Positions 47,679 through 57,859 are shown, numbered from the stretch's first letter. The stretch is 64,000 nucleotides of DNA from an uncultured Paracoccaceae bacterium (GCA_947503765.1 CANNFA010000004.1:248001-312000), one strand, 5' to 3'. The notes: generated from the sequence alone by a model not told the origin. A program made the numbers and translations.

Positions 47679-48323
47679 TCAGAACGGCGCCGCGGAGGAA
47701 AACTGCACCCCGGCGCCGCCGTCGGGATGCCGAAGCCTGAGCCGTTCCGAATGCAGCATCAGGCGCGGGAATTCCCTGGCCGGTCCCTCGGCATAGAACG
47801 GATCGCCGAGGATCGGATGGCCCAGTTCCTTCATATGGACCCGCAGCTGGTGGCTGCGCCCGGTCTTCGGAAACAGCCGGACCCGCGTTGCGTTCTCCTC
47901 GCGCTTCGTCACCCGCCACGCGGTTTCGGCGGGCTTTCCGTTCGCATGGTCGACCATCTGCCGCGGCCGGTTCGGCCAGTCCACGATCAGCGGCAGGCTC
48001 ACCGTTCCCTTGTCGGGCGCAAGATGCCCCCAGACCCGCGCAGTGTAGGTCTTTTTCACCTGCCGCTTCTCGAATTGCAGGCCGAGATGGCGCTGCGCCG
48101 GGGCGGTCAGCGCAAAGACCATGACACCGGACGTGTCCCGATCCAGCCGGTGCACCAGCAGCGCCTCTGGAAACGCGGCCTGTACCCTTGCAAGCAGGCA
48201 ATCGGAAAGGTCGGGCCCCTTGCCGGGCACGGATAGCAGCCCGGCGGGCTTGTCGACGATCAGGATCTGGTGGTCGGCATGCAGGATCGTCAGCGGTGTG
48301 TCGGGCGGGTTGTAGTCGGTCAT
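47679..48323 (-). CDS. RluA-family pseudouridine synthase
   Basis: 214 residues. 'HADHQILIVDKPAGLLSVPG' starts the fold, and the catalytic Asp is in 'LLVHRLDRDTSGVMVFAL'. 'KKTYTARVWG' and 'HQLRVHMKELGHPILGDPFY' are also typical of RluA/RluC/RsuA-type enzymes that isomerise uridine in rRNA or tRNA. No S4 domain is present. The exact RNA site is not predictable. Convergent with fliP. Confidence 0.94.
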   Translation of the reverse strand: MTDYNPPDTPLTILHADHQILIVDKPAGLLSVPGKGPDLSDCLLARVQAAFPEALLVHRLDRDTSGVMVFALTAPAQRHLGLQFEKRQVKKTYTARVWGHLAPDKGTVSLPLIVDWPNRPRQMVDHANGKPAETAWRVTKREENATRVRLFPKTGRSHQLRVHMKELGHPILGDPFYAEGPAREFPRLMLHSERLRLRHPDGGAGVQFSSAAPF

Positions 48324-48360
48324 CGCGCGCCCCTAGCGTTGCCGCGCGCCATAGGCAAGC

Positions 48361-48813
48361 TCAGGCGGCAAAGACCCGTGCCAGGATCGCCGCCAATCCG
48401 GCCGCATCGGTATTGTCGAAGGCATCCGGCAGGTTGCTGTCGATATCCAGTACGCCGATCAGCTGCCCCGCCCGGTTCCTGACCGGAACCACGATTTCCG
48501 AGCGTGTCGATGCGGCGCAGGCGATGTGCCCCGGAAATTCCGCGACATCGGGGACGATCTGCGTTCTTCCGTCGCGGGCCGCGGTGCCGCACACACCCTT
48601 GCCGAACGGGATCACGAGGCAGCCATGCGTCCCCTGATACGGCCCGATCCTGAGAGTTTCCGGGTCGGTGACGCGGTAGAATCCGGTCCAGTCGAACCTG
48701 TCATCGGCATGGTGCAGCTCGCAGGCCACCGTCGCCATGAGCGCAACCTCGTCCCGCTCGCCATCTGTCAGAGCGGCAATCGTCTTGCCCGTTTCAGCGT
48801 AATCGATCCGCAT
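48361..48813 (-). CDS. msrC: Free methionine-(R)-sulfoxide reductase (GAF domain)
   Basis: 150 residues from the ATG at 48813, a single GAF domain. The three fRMsr cysteines are at 65, 75 and 99, with the same spacing (10 and 24) as the E. coli enzyme. Around them are 'GCLVIPFGKGVCGTAA' and 'VPDVAEFPGHIACAASTRSEIV'. It reduces free Met-R-sulfoxide using thioredoxin-type electrons. Longer in-frame starts upstream run into the STAS gene promoter and are unlikely. Divergent from the STAS/kinase pair. Confidence 0.92.
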   Translation of the reverse strand: MRIDYAETGKTIAALTDGERDEVALMATVACELHHADDRFDWTGFYRVTDPETLRIGPYQGTHGCLVIPFGKGVCGTAARDGRTQIVPDVAEFPGHIACAASTRSEIVVPVRNRAGQLIGVLDIDSNLPDAFDNTDAAGLAAILARVFAA

Positions 48814-48939
48814 TCCGTTTTTCCCGGCATGAGGCAGGATGTGTCCGGGCATCGTCATATCCCTGCGAACATCGCGTGAAAACCGGATGGTAACGCTTCG
48901 CATATAGGGTCGGATTTGACAACGAAAACGGAGATTGGC

Positions 48940-49284
48940 ATGAACCTCCATTCCGAAACGATCGGCGATGCCCTGCGGGTCGAGGTGCGCGAATCGCGGA
49001 TCGACGCCGCCGTGGCCATCGAGTTCCGCGATGAACTGTGCCGCCATGCCGAGGACGGGCCGCCGCGCGTGATTCTCGATCTCGGCGGCGTCGGATTTCT
49101 GGATTCGAGCGGCCTTGGCGCCATCGTCGGCGCGATGAAACTGCTGGCGCCGGATCGCCGGTTGGAACTGGCGGGGCTGTCCGGGGCGGTGGAGCGTGTG
49201 TTACGGCTGACGCATATGGACAGGGTCTTCGTGATCCATGCCGGCGGCGACAACGCGGTGGGCGCGGCGGCGGATGCGCCCTGA
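48940..49284 (+). CDS. STAS-domain anti-anti-sigma factor (RsbV-like)
   Basis: 114 residues, one STAS domain. The phosphorylatable Ser lies in 'VGFLDSSGLGAIVGAMKL', the usual site in RsbV/SpoIIAA. In the family, the unphosphorylated form binds the RsbW-type kinase and frees its client. The ATG at 48940 has GGAG before it; an in-frame TTG at 48916 is weaker. Its stop overlaps the next gene by 11 bases. No sigma factor lies close by. Confidence 0.92.
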   Translation: MNLHSETIGDALRVEVRESRIDAAVAIEFRDELCRHAEDGPPRVILDLGGVGFLDSSGLGAIVGAMKLLAPDRRLELAGLSGAVERVLRLTHMDRVFVIHAGGDNAVGAAADAP

Positions 49285-49762
49285 CGGGGCGGCCGTGGCC
49301 TGTCACCGCAAACGCGGATCATGTGCCGCGCTCCGGTTTGAATTGCCGCCGGATGCAGCAGAGGTGCGGCGCGCGCTCGACCTTGTGACAGGCTGGTGGG
49401 CCCGCGAAGGGATCGGGCGTGCCTGCCGCGAGCGCGGTGAACTCGTTCTCGCCGAGATTCTGAACAACATCGTGGAACATGCCTGTTCGAACATGCCGGG
49501 CGGCAAGATAGGCCTCGATCTTCGGCACGGACAGCGATGCCTCTTGATTCGCGTGCGTGACAATGGGCGGCCGCTTCCCGGTGGCATTGTCCCGGCGGGG
49601 GCGCTGCCGAACCCGGAAGATTTGCCCGAGGGGGGGGTCGGCTGGCTTCTCGTCCGTCAATTGGCGGACGATGTCAGGTATTTTCGCGCTGGCAGCACGA
49701 ACTGCCTTTCCGTCCGGATCGTGACACGCGCCGCCGCCGATCCGCTGCCGGCGAGGGATTAG
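49274..49762 (+). CDS. RsbW-like anti-sigma factor serine kinase
   Basis: About 162 residues with the HATPase fold: N box 'ELVLAEILNNIVEHA' (Glu, Asn, His), G1 box 'IRVRDNGRPLP' and G2-like 'GGVGWLLVRQLADDVRYF'. It would phosphorylate the STAS protein encoded just before it and sequester a partner when that protein is phosphorylated. The ATG at 49274 overlaps the STAS gene by 11 bases. The partner it controls cannot be seen in this window. Confidence 0.9.
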   Translation: MRPDGAAVACHRKRGSCAALRFELPPDAAEVRRALDLVTGWWAREGIGRACRERGELVLAEILNNIVEHACSNMPGGKIGLDLRHGQRCLLIRVRDNGRPLPGGIVPAGALPNPEDLPEGGVGWLLVRQLADDVRYFRAGSTNCLSVRIVTRAAADPLPARD

Positions 49763-49993
49763 CGGGAAAGTCCATGTCCCCCGATGCTGCCCGAGTTTCG
49801 ACGCGCTGAAGCCAAAATGCTGCCTTGAATGCCGGGCAGCTTGGCCTTGTAGCTGCATGGCTTCACCCGGCGCCACGTCCAATAGCCCCCCCAGCGTGTG
49901 GCGCCGGGTCTGCATCGCGGCCCTTTCGGTCGGGGTGAATGGCGTGATACGTCCAACGATGTGCGCACCGCAGCAATCATCGAGGACCGGACC
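49763..49993. other. Spacer with a 12-bp inverted repeat
   Basis: 231 bases without a credible gene. It contains a perfect 12-bp inverted repeat (49865-49876 and 49898-49909) separated by 21 bases. On the minus strand a stretch reads as a short peptide resembling degraded mobile-element ORFs, but this is only an impression. The rhodanese promoter must lie at its right end. Confidence 0.4.
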
Positions 49994-50380
49994 ATGCCAA
50001 TTCGACCCGTCAAGGAGCTTGTCGCCGACGCCAAGGCCCGGATCGTCAGTCTGACGCCGCAAGAGGCACAGGCGAAGGCCGATGCAGGCGAGGCGCTGCT
50101 GGTGGATATCCGCGACATCCGCGAGCTGAAGCGGGATGGCCGGGTGCCGGGGGCGTTCCATGCGCCGCGCGGCATGCTGGAATTCTGGATCGACCCGTCA
50201 TCGCCCTATCACAAGCCGGCGCTGGCGACCGACAGGACATTGATCCTGTTCTGCGCCAGTGCGTGGCGGTCGGCGCTGTCCGCGGATGCGTTGCAGAATT
50301 TCGGCGTCGATGCCGTCGCCGAGATGTCGGGCGGGTTCGGCGCCTGGCGCGATGCCGGTCTTCCGGTCGAAACGGACTGA
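49994..50380 (+). CDS. Rhodanese-domain protein
   Basis: 128 residues, one rhodanese domain. 'GEALLVDIRDIRELKRDGRVPGA' (in part) is the inner beta-alpha unit, and 'LILFCASAWRSALSA' holds the catalytic Cys in a six-residue loop. Such enzymes move sulfur as a persulfide, often to unknown acceptors. The ATG at 49994 has GAGGACC upstream; longer in-frame frames contain no family sequence. Cytoplasmic. Confidence 0.92.
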   Translation: MPIRPVKELVADAKARIVSLTPQEAQAKADAGEALLVDIRDIRELKRDGRVPGAFHAPRGMLEFWIDPSSPYHKPALATDRTLILFCASAWRSALSADALQNFGVDAVAEMSGGFGAWRDAGLPVETD

Positions 50381-50391
50381 CCGCCTGCCGA

Positions 50392-50718
50392 TCAGTTCAG
50401 CTGGACCTGCAGCGGATAATGCCCATCCTCGAAATCGCCGAACAGATCGGGCAGATCCGGATGGTCCACAGGCTCGCCTGAATAGTCGGCCACGAGGTTC
50501 TGCTCGGACACGTAGGCCACGTAATAGCTGTTCTCGTTCTCGGCCAGCAGGTGATAGAACGGCTGGTCCTTCTGGGGCCGGCTGTCTTCGGGGATGGCGC
50601 TGTACCATTCCTCGGTATTCGAAAACATGGCATCGACGTCAAAGACCACACCCCGGAACGGGTGCTTCTTGTGACGGACAATCTGACCCAATGCGTATTT
50701 CGCGCGCGTTCTCAGCAT
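50392..50718 (-). CDS. hspQ: Heat shock protein HspQ
   Basis: 108 residues, full length. 'AKYALGQIVRHKKHPFRGVVFDVDAMF' (in part), 'PFYHLLAENENSYYVAYVSEQNL' and the final 'FEDGHYPLQVQLN' match HspQ, a small hemimethylated-DNA-binding-like protein that enhances Lon and affects DnaA stability in enteric bacteria. Convergent with the rhodanese gene. Confidence 0.95.
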   Translation of the reverse strand: MLRTRAKYALGQIVRHKKHPFRGVVFDVDAMFSNTEEWYSAIPEDSRPQKDQPFYHLLAENENSYYVAYVSEQNLVADYSGEPVDHPDLPDLFGDFEDGHYPLQVQLN

Positions 50719-50956
50719 GGTTTCGGCCCCCTCTGGCCCACGTTCCTAGCCAATCCCCGCCGGGCTTGTCCATGGATAGTGCCCGATTTCAGGGGAAACA
50801 GTGTGTGAAGCGGCTTTCGACAGTGCCATGTGATGCAAACGCGCAATCCGGCAACCTTCATGCGGGAATGTGAACGCAGGCGCGGCAAAAGTCGTTTAAC
50901 CGGACGGCGTTTTCCGGTAAGTTGCGCCAACAAAACAAAAAGACAATGAGGGGCAA
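50719..50956. other. Spacer between hspQ and a transglycosylase lipoprotein
   Basis: 238 bases between two divergent genes. It should hold both promoters. I see an A-rich ribosome-site region at 50935-50955 but no clear repeat or operator. Confidence 0.4.
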
Positions 50957-51541
50957 ATGGGCAGGACCCTCCGCACATTGATACTCGTCGCGCTGGTCGC
51001 GGCGTGCGGCGGCGGTGCAAGCAACGTGAAACCGCCGCGCAACCTTGACGATGCCTGCGCGATCCTGCGCGAGCGTCCGGACTTCAAGAGAGCGTTCAAG
51101 CGGACCGAGCGTCGCTGGGGCGTGCCGATTCACGTCCAGATGTCGACGATCTACCACGAATCCAAGTTCGAGGGCGATGCGCGGACGCCGCTGAGGTTCG
51201 TTCTGGGCGTGCTTCCGATGGGGCGGCAAAGCTCTGCCTTCGGGTATTCGCAGGCGCTGGATGGCACCTGGGACGAATATGTCGCGGAATCGGGCAGTCG
51301 TCGGGCGCGGCGCGACAACATCAAGGACGCGGCCGATTTCATCGGCTGGTACATGAACAATACCGAAAAGCGGCTGGGCATTTCCAAGCTCGACGCGCGC
51401 AACCAGTATCTGGCGTACCACGAGGGGCAGGCCGGGTACCGGCGCGGCAGCCACAATCGAAAGTCGTGGCTGCTGGCCTATGCCGACCGGGTGCACGAGC
51501 GGTCGCTCAAGTACAAGGTGCAGCTCAACCGCTGCCGGTAA
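50957..51541 (+). CDS. Lytic transglycosylase-like lipoprotein
   Basis: 194 residues. A short signal with lipobox 'LVAAC' (~13-17) marks a lipoprotein. The catalytic region has 'VPIHVQMSTIYHESKFEGDA' with Glu as the acid, then 'SSAFGYSQALDGTWDEY' and 'YLAYHEGQAGYRRGSHNRKSWL' (in part). It would cleave peptidoglycan glycan strands at the outer membrane. One of three separate SLT-type proteins in the window. Confidence 0.88.
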   Translation: MGRTLRTLILVALVAACGGGASNVKPPRNLDDACAILRERPDFKRAFKRTERRWGVPIHVQMSTIYHESKFEGDARTPLRFVLGVLPMGRQSSAFGYSQALDGTWDEYVAESGSRRARRDNIKDAADFIGWYMNNTEKRLGISKLDARNQYLAYHEGQAGYRRGSHNRKSWLLAYADRVHERSLKYKVQLNRCR

Positions 51542-51557
51542 CGCGGGCCGGCCGGGC

Positions 51558-52169
51558 TCAGCGCCCGCGCCGGCGCGTCTCCAGCGGGATGTTGAATAGG
51601 CCGGATTGCAGGCTGTTCACCGTCTTCAGGTCGTTGAGCGTCACCGTCGTTCTGGTGCCGTCGCCGCTGGTGATGATCCATTGCCGAAGCTCCACCGGAG
51701 GGCCGGTGAATTTCAGGCGTATATTGCCGTATTCCGGGTTCTTCGGATCCTGCGCCACGACCATCGTCGCCGTGCCGTCGTATTCGAAGGCGGTGACCAT
51801 GTTCGCGCGGCTCAGATCCACGTTGCGTTGCAGGATCAGGTTCAGCGGCGTCCGCGCTAGCGGGTATTGCTCGGGCGGCTGGTTCGATTTCGGATCGAAG
51901 ATCGCCACCTGGCCGCCGCCGGCCATGACCAGCGTGGCATCGGGCGGATCGTATTCGAACCGGATGCGGCCCGGCCGCTTGATGTAGATCTTGCCGGTGG
52001 CGATCGTGCCATCCTGATTGATCTGGGTGAACCGCCCCTCGGCCGATTTCAGGCTGTTGAGATAGGCGGAGATCGTCGGAAGCCGCAGCGCGTCCGCGTG
52101 GGCGGGTTGCAGCATGGCCGCCAGGAACAGCGGCAGAAGGAACAGGCGCAAGTGTTTCATGGCATTCAT
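51558..52169 (-). CDS. lolA: Outer-membrane lipoprotein carrier protein LolA
   Basis: 203 residues with a signal peptide (~1-24, 'LFLAAMLQPAHA'). LolA carries lipoproteins across the periplasm from LolCDE to the outer membrane. 'SAEGRFTQINQDGTIATGKIYI' (in part), 'PGRIRFEYDPPDATLVM' and 'NPEYGNIRLKFTGPPVELRQW' (in part) fit the family's half-barrel. Start at 52169, or 52160 three codons in. It follows ftsK by 117 bases on the same strand. Confidence 0.93.
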   Translation of the reverse strand: MNAMKHLRLFLLPLFLAAMLQPAHADALRLPTISAYLNSLKSAEGRFTQINQDGTIATGKIYIKRPGRIRFEYDPPDATLVMAGGGQVAIFDPKSNQPPEQYPLARTPLNLILQRNVDLSRANMVTAFEYDGTATMVVAQDPKNPEYGNIRLKFTGPPVELRQWIITSGDGTRTTVTLNDLKTVNSLQSGLFNIPLETRRRGR

Positions 52170-52286
52170 GTAACCACATGCGCGCGGCATTGCACCGCCC
52201 CCCGCATCACTTTGCGGAGACTTGCCGACGGGCGCGGGCGCTCATGGCGCGCCCCGATCACGCCGGAGCGGGCCGCGAGGTTCCCG

Positions 52287-55202
52287 TCAATGCTGCTCGG
52301 GCACCAGGATCTCGCGCTTGCCGACATGGTTGGCCGGGGACACCAGGCCCTCGTCCTCCATCTGCTCGACCAGCCGCGCGGCCTTGTTGTAGCCGATCGC
52401 CAGCTTGCGCTGGATGTAGGAGGTCGAGCATTTGCGGTCCTTGATGACGACCTGCACCGCGGTATCGTACAGCGCATCCTCGCCATCGGTGTTGCCGCCC
52501 AGCCCAAGCACCAGGTCGATGTCGCTTTCCTTGTCGTCGTCCGGCCCGTCCACGACGCCGCCGACATAATCGGGCGGACCGAAGGCCTTGAGGTAGTTGA
52601 CGATTTCCTCGACCTCTTCATCCGACACGAACGGCCCGTGAACGCGGGTGATCCGGGCGCCGCCCGCCATGTAAAGCATGTCGCCCATACCCAGAAGCTG
52701 CTCTGCCCCCTGTTCGCCCAGAATGGTGCGCGAATCGATCTTGGACGTGACCTGGAACGAGATCCTCGTGGGAAAGTTCGCCTTGATCGTGCCGGTGATG
52801 ACATCGACCGACGGGCGCTGCGTGGCCATGATCAGGTGGATGCCCGACGCCCGCGCCATCTGCGCCAGCCGCTGGATGCAGGCCTCGATCTCCTTGCCGG
52901 CGACCATCATCAGGTCGGCCATCTCGTCGACGATGACGACGATGTAGGGCAGGGCTTCGGGCGCGAATTCCTCTGTCTCGAAGATCGGATCGCCGGTACC
53001 GTCGTCGAACCCGGTCTGGACGGTGCGCGTGAACATCTCGCCCCGGCTGAGCGCATCGGCGACGCGGCCATTGAAGCCCTCGATGTTGCGCACGCCCATC
53101 TTGGACATCTTGCGGTACCGTTCCTCCATCTCGCCGACGACCCATTTCAGGGCGACGACCGCCTTTTTCGGGTCGGTCACGACCGGCGACAGAAGGTGCG
53201 GGATGCCGTCATAGACGCTGAGTTCCAGCATCTTCGGGTCGATCATGATCAGCCGGCATTCGTCCGGCGTCAGCTTGTACAGCAGCGACAGGATCATCGT
53301 GTTGATCGCCACCGACTTGCCCGAGCCGGTGGTACCCGCGATCAGCAGGTGCGGCATCTTGGCGAGATTCGCCACCACCGAATCGCCGCCGATATCCTTG
53401 CCCAGCGCCAGCGGCAGCTTCATGTTCGAATCGCCGAAATCGCGGGCCGCCAGGATCTCGCGCAGCACCACCTTTTCGCGGTTCGCGTTGGGCAGCTCGA
53501 TGCCGATCACGCTGCGGCCCGGTACCGTCGACACGCGGGCGGACAGGGCCGACATGGACCGCGCGATATCGTCCGCCAGCCCGATGACGCGGCTGGCCTT
53601 GAGGCCCGGCGCCGGTTCAAGCTCGTACATGGTCACGACCGGGCCGGGGCGGACGCTGACGATCTCGCCCTTGACGCCGTAATCGTCCAGAACGGTTTCC
53701 AGCATCCGCGCGTTCTGCTCCAGCGCCTCGTCGCTCAGGTGATGACGCGTGACCTGCGCCGGGCTGGTCAGCAGCGACAGGGGCGGGTGCTCGTAGGCCT
53801 CTGCCGGCTCCTCGAACTGCAATTGCGGCTGCGCCTCGGCGCGGGCCTGGCGCGAGGGCTGTGCCGGGCGGGCCGCGGTGTGCTGCACGACCGGGCGCGC
53901 CGGCTCTGCCGCCGGGATCGGCGCGGTATGGGCGGCCGGTTGCGGCACGGGCTGCGCGGTGGCGGCTTCGGGGCGCGGCGGTTCGGCCACGTCTGCTGCG
54001 GTCAAAGGCGGCTCCGGCATGTGCGGCGCGGCGGGCTCCTGCACCTGGCGTGCGGTCAGCGGCGGCTCCTGCGGGATCGCGTCGGGGTTGTTCAGAAGCA
54101 TCGGGCGCGGGCCGCGTCTGCGGGCGGCTTCGGGCACGCGGTTCGCCTGCAACACCGGCACCTGGCGCACGCGGCTTTTGATCACGTCGGCGATCTTGGC
54201 CTTGATCCGGTCGTCGCATGCGCCGGGATCGTCCGGCAGCGCGGGGGGCTGCTTTTCCACCAGCTCCGGCTCCAGCGGGGTATCGGGCCGCTTCAGTCCC
54301 GGCAACCGCAGGCGCAGGGCGGGCTTGGGCTTTGGCAGCGGCGCGGGGTCCACCGGCGCCGCCTCGGGCATCTCGGCCGCCGGGCGGCGCGCCACCAGTT
54401 CGGGGGCACTGCGCGACATGCGCGGCGCGACCTCCAGCTCGGCCGCGAGCGCGGCCTCCTGCTCGGCGGCCTCGGCGGCGGCGGACCGCCTGCGTTCGGC
54501 GCGCGAGGCACGTGCGGCGTTCAGTTTCGCGGCCCCCTGCACCGCGCCGCCAAGGCTGCGGCCGATCAGCGACATCGCGCTGGCGTAGGCCAGCACGAAA
54601 CTGACGGCGAGGAACCGAGCCGCGCCGCGCAGTTCGGGCATGGTGCAGCCGGTCACGAACAGCGCCATGCCAACGGCGGCCGCCGCAAAGACCAGCGACA
54701 GAACCTTGAGCCCGAACGTCGCGGTCACCGGCACCACGCCCAGCACCGCGCCCAGGATCGTGTCGCCGAACAGGCCGCCCAGCCCGAAGGAATGCGTCCA
54801 CTCGCCCGACGGGACATGGGTCGAGGCGTAGACCGAGGCGAGCGCGATCGCGATCGGCGCGAAGATCAGCCGCCCAAGCGCGCGATCCGACCCGCGATGC
54901 AGCAGGAACCGCGCGCCCCATGCCAGAAAGACCACCGGAAAGCCCCAGGCGCCGAAGCCGACGATGATGAACAGCGGCGACGCGATCGAGGCGCCGAACC
55001 GGCCCAGCAGGTTGCGCGCCGGCTCGTCGGTGGCCGATAGCCAGGACGGGTCGTCAGGGACGTAGGAAAACAGGATCATCGCGCAAAGCAGACCGACCGC
55101 CGTCAGGCCGAGGCCCAGCAATTCCTTGCCGCGCCGCTCTAGCACGGCCTGGGTCTTGCTGTCGAAAAGACGTTCGCGTTGTCTGACCTGATAAGATGCC
55201 AT
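52287..55202 (-). CDS. ftsK: DNA translocase FtsK
   Basis: 971 residues. Four or so N-terminal membrane helices (~30-185) anchor it at the division septum. A variable Pro/Ala-rich linker follows (~230-470), then the RecA-like motor with Walker A '[16 protein letters not shown]' and Walker B '[17 protein letters not shown]'. The C-terminal gamma winged helix begins near '[22 protein letters not shown]' (in part). It clears chromosome termini and activates XerCD. The ATG at 55202 has GAGGAGTCAC before it. Confidence 0.96.
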   Translation of the reverse strand: MASYQVRQRERLFDSKTQAVLERRGKELLGLGLTAVGLLCAMILFSYVPDDPSWLSATDEPARNLLGRFGASIASPLFIIVGFGAWGFPVVFLAWGARFLLHRGSDRALGRLIFAPIAIALASVYASTHVPSGEWTHSFGLGGLFGDTILGAVLGVVPVTATFGLKVLSLVFAAAAVGMALFVTGCTMPELRGAARFLAVSFVLAYASAMSLIGRSLGGAVQGAAKLNAARASRAERRRSAAAEAAEQEAALAAELEVAPRMSRSAPELVARRPAAEMPEAAPVDPAPLPKPKPALRLRLPGLKRPDTPLEPELVEKQPPALPDDPGACDDRIKAKIADVIKSRVRQVPVLQANRVPEAARRRGPRPMLLNNPDAIPQEPPLTARQVQEPAAPHMPEPPLTAADVAEPPRPEAATAQPVPQPAAHTAPIPAAEPARPVVQHTAARPAQPSRQARAEAQPQLQFEEPAEAYEHPPLSLLTSPAQVTRHHLSDEALEQNARMLETVLDDYGVKGEIVSVRPGPVVTMYELEPAPGLKASRVIGLADDIARSMSALSARVSTVPGRSVIGIELPNANREKVVLREILAARDFGDSNMKLPLALGKDIGGDSVVANLAKMPHLLIAGTTGSGKSVAINTMILSLLYKLTPDECRLIMIDPKMLELSVYDGIPHLLSPVVTDPKKAVVALKWVVGEMEERYRKMSKMGVRNIEGFNGRVADALSRGEMFTRTVQTGFDDGTGDPIFETEEFAPEALPYIVVIVDEMADLMMVAGKEIEACIQRLAQMARASGIHLIMATQRPSVDVITGTIKANFPTRISFQVTSKIDSRTILGEQGAEQLLGMGDMLYMAGGARITRVHGPFVSDEEVEEIVNYLKAFGPPDYVGGVVDGPDDDKESDIDLVLGLGGNTDGEDALYDTAVQVVIKDRKCSTSYIQRKLAIGYNKAARLVEQMEDEGLVSPANHVGKREILVPEQH

Positions 55203-55216
55203 GTGACTCCTCGTCC

Positions 55217-56401
55217 TCACCCGTAGATGCAGTCGCGCAGCCTGGTCAGCGCGTTCCGCATGTCTTCGATCGGGGCCACCATCGCGGCCCGAATGTACCC
55301 GGCTCCGGGATTGCCCGCCCCGGTATCGCGGCCCAGATAGGCCCCCGGCAAGACCCGCACGCCGGTTTCTTTCCAAAGCGTCAACGCCGCTCGTTCACCG
55401 TCCTCCACCGGCAGCCACAAGAAGAACCCCGCCTCGGGGGGCAGGTATCCGGGCACGCCGCCAAGGATGCTGTCCGCCAGCCGGAACTTTTCCTGGTAGA
55501 GCGCGCGGTTCGCATCCACATGCGCCTCGTCCGACCAGAGCCGTTCGGCCACGCGCTGAAGCGGCAGCGGCAAGGGTGCGCCGGCATAGGCGCGCAGCGT
55601 CTTGATTCGCGCGATGCTTTCGGGGCCGCCGGCCACGAAACCGGATCTCAGGCCCGGCATGCTGGACCGTTTCGACAGCGAATGGAAGATAAGCACGCGT
55701 TCCGGCGACGCGCCCATGCTGTGCGCCACCTGCAATGCGCCGATCGGCGCCGTGTCGCGGTAGATCTCGCAATAGCATTCGTCGGCGAAGATGCGGAAAT
55801 CGTGCCGCTCGGCCAGCTCGATCAGGGCCGCCCAGTAATCGCGCCCGGCCATCACGCCCTGCGGATTGGACGGCGAGCACAGATAGACGATCTCGGTCCG
55901 GTCCAGAAGCGCCGGATCCAGCGCCCCGAAATCCGGCAGGAACCCGGACTCGCGGGTTGCGGGCACATAGACGGGCTCTGCTCCGGCGGCCAGGGCGGCC
56001 GCCGCATAGACCTGGTAGAACGGGTTGGGCATCAGCACGGCCGGTGTCTTGCCGCCCGCGCCCTGTTCGGGACAAAGCGCGATGCAGGCGTTGAACAGCC
56101 CTTCGCGGGTGCCGTTCAGCGCCATGATCTGCCGGTCGAGCGCCACCGGAACGCCGTAGCGCCGCAGGATCCAGCCGGCGATGGCATTGAGCAGCTCGGG
56201 CGTGCCGTCATTCGGCGGATAGCGGCCGAATTCGTCGATATGCGCCGCAAGGGTCGCACCGACCCAGTCGGGGAACGGATGCCGCGGCTCGCCGATGGAC
56301 ATATGCACCGGCGTGTCGCCGGGCGCATGAGCGTCCAGCAACGTCCGCAAACGCGGAAACGCGTATTCTGGCAGGTTCGAAAACCGCTCTGGGAACGTCA
56401 T
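55217..56401 (-). CDS. Class I/II aminotransferase (DapC-like)
   Basis: 394 residues, fold-type I PLP enzyme. '[15 protein letters not shown]' and '[21 protein letters not shown]' (in part) start it. The PLP lysine is in '[22 protein letters not shown]' (in part), after '[10 protein letters not shown]'. The motif pattern fits N-succinyl-LL-diaminopimelate aminotransferases (DapC) of the lysine/peptidoglycan route, though other substrates are possible. It lies 14 bases upstream of ftsK. Start at 56401 fits homolog length. Confidence 0.88.
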   Translation of the reverse strand: MTFPERFSNLPEYAFPRLRTLLDAHAPGDTPVHMSIGEPRHPFPDWVGATLAAHIDEFGRYPPNDGTPELLNAIAGWILRRYGVPVALDRQIMALNGTREGLFNACIALCPEQGAGGKTPAVLMPNPFYQVYAAAALAAGAEPVYVPATRESGFLPDFGALDPALLDRTEIVYLCSPSNPQGVMAGRDYWAALIELAERHDFRIFADECYCEIYRDTAPIGALQVAHSMGASPERVLIFHSLSKRSSMPGLRSGFVAGGPESIARIKTLRAYAGAPLPLPLQRVAERLWSDEAHVDANRALYQEKFRLADSILGGVPGYLPPEAGFFLWLPVEDGERAALTLWKETGVRVLPGAYLGRDTGAGNPGAGYIRAAMVAPIEDMRNALTRLRDCIYG

Positions 56402-56527
56402 CGGTTCGCTATATGCCTCAAAAGACGGGGTCATTGCCGCCCCGATTGCGCCCAGACTATCGGCGGCACCGGACCCGGTCCAGAAAACTAAGCGTTTTTC
56501 GAGCCTTGAGCGGGCGAGTTGTGTCTT

Positions 56528-57859
56528 TTAGGCCAGCGCCGCCTCGGCCGCGATACCGATGCGCAGCAGTCGTTCCTCGGCCATCGGCGGGCACATGATC
56601 TGGATGCCGGTCGACGGAATACCCGTCGGCAGGGTCAACCCGCACAGGCCCAGAAGGTTGCCGATCCTCGTGTTCGACAGGGTCAGCAGGTTTTCCTCGA
56701 CATAATAGCGGTGGTCGTCCAGCAGCCGGGTGGCATCGGGCGGCAGATTGGGTGCGGTCGGGACCAGCACGGCGTCATAGCCGGCCGTCCGCCGCAGCCA
56801 GAGTGCGCGCATCTCGTCCAGCTTGCGCCAGGCAGCCACGAAATCCGCCCCGCTAAAATTGCGCCCGCCGCGGAACCTTTCAAGGATCATCGGGAACATG
56901 GCGTTCGGGTTCGCCTCGATCGAGTCGCGCCAGGTTCCGTAAGCCTCTGCCCCGAACACGATGGGCGACAGGGCGAGCATGTCGGCAATGAACGGCTCCT
57001 TCCGGAACTCGATTGCGGCGCCGGCGGCTTCCAGCGCCGTCACCGCCTGCTCGAACCCGCGCGCCGGCGCATCGCGCAGCGAATCGAGCGCGCCGGTTTC
57101 CAGAACCATCATCCGCGTGCCCGCAAGCGTCCCGTGGCGCAGGTCGGGTGGTGTCTTGCCCTCCATTGCGGCCATCAGCAGGCTGGCATCCTCGACCGAC
57201 CGGCAGAGCGGGCCGACCGTGTCGAAACTGGCGCAAAGCGGCACGGCCCCCTCAAGCGACAGGCGGCCCGAGGTTGTTTTCAGCCCGATAAGATCGTTCC
57301 AAGCGGCCGGAACCCGTACAGAACCGCCAGTGTCCGACCCGATGCCCGCGGCCGAGAGGCCGTAAGCCACCGACGCCGCCGCACCAGAGGACGACCCGCC
57401 CGCCACCGCATCCTCGTCATTCACGCAGGGCGGCGAGCCGGTGACCGGGTTCAGGCCCAGCCCGGAAAAGGCCAGTTCGGACATGTGCGTCTTGCCAAGG
57501 CAGACAAGCCCGGCCGCCGCGGCGTTTCGCACGACCCGCGCATCCCGATCGGGCACCCGCCCGGCCAGCAGCGCGCTGCCTGCCTCGGTCGCGGTTCCGG
57601 CGGTGTCGAACAGATCCTTCCAGGACACCGGCACCCCGTCCAGCGGCGAGCGCAGAAGCCCCAGGCTGGCGCGCTTGGCGGCTGCATGCGCTTCGGCAAG
57701 GGCGCGCTCCGGTGTGGCGCGGGCGAATATCCGCGCGGTCAGCGGGTGTTCGTCGATTTCCTGCAGATACCGCTCGGTCAGCGCGGCGGGGTCGACCTCT
57801 CCGCGCGCGATCCCGCGGCCCAGATCCGCGGCCGTCATCCATAACCAATCGTCGGACAT
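56528..57859 (-). CDS. Amidase (amidase signature family)
   Basis: 443 residues. The Ser-cisSer-Lys triad region is complete: Lys in 'PVSWKDLFDTAGT', cis-Ser in 'AGGSSSGAAASVAYG' and the nucleophile Ser in 'GSDTGGSVRVPA'. These enzymes hydrolyse amides or act as glutamyl-tRNA amidotransferase-like proteins; without gatB or gatC next to it, a small-molecule amidase is likelier. The ATG at 57859 has AAAGGGGCGGG before it. It is divergent from the UbiH-type gene. Confidence 0.93.
   Translation of the reverse strand: MSDDWLWMTAADLGRGIARGEVDPAALTERYLQEIDEHPLTARIFARATPERALAEAHAAAKRASLGLLRSPLDGVPVSWKDLFDTAGTATEAGSALLAGRVPDRDARVVRNAAAAGLVCLGKTHMSELAFSGLGLNPVTGSPPCVNDEDAVAGGSSSGAAASVAYGLSAAGIGSDTGGSVRVPAAWNDLIGLKTTSGRLSLEGAVPLCASFDTVGPLCRSVEDASLLMAAMEGKTPPDLRHGTLAGTRMMVLETGALDSLRDAPARGFEQAVTALEAAGAAIEFRKEPFIADMLALSPIVFGAEAYGTWRDSIEANPNAMFPMILERFRGGRNFSGADFVAAWRKLDEMRALWLRRTAGYDAVLVPTAPNLPPDATRLLDDHRYYVEENLLTLSNTRIGNLLGLCGLTLPTGIPSTGIQIMCPPMAEERLLRIGIAAEAALA

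Noticed and set aside
47671-47692. CGGCGC/GCGCCG pairing between fliP and the pseudouridine synthase gene
   Set aside because: Six pairs with a long loop, overlapping the stop of the synthase and with no T run.
51867-55040. Very long + strand open frame across ftsK
   Set aside because: It is antisense to a gene with clear FtsK motifs. High third-position GC opens such frames, and the translation is Arg/His/Gly-rich without any domain.
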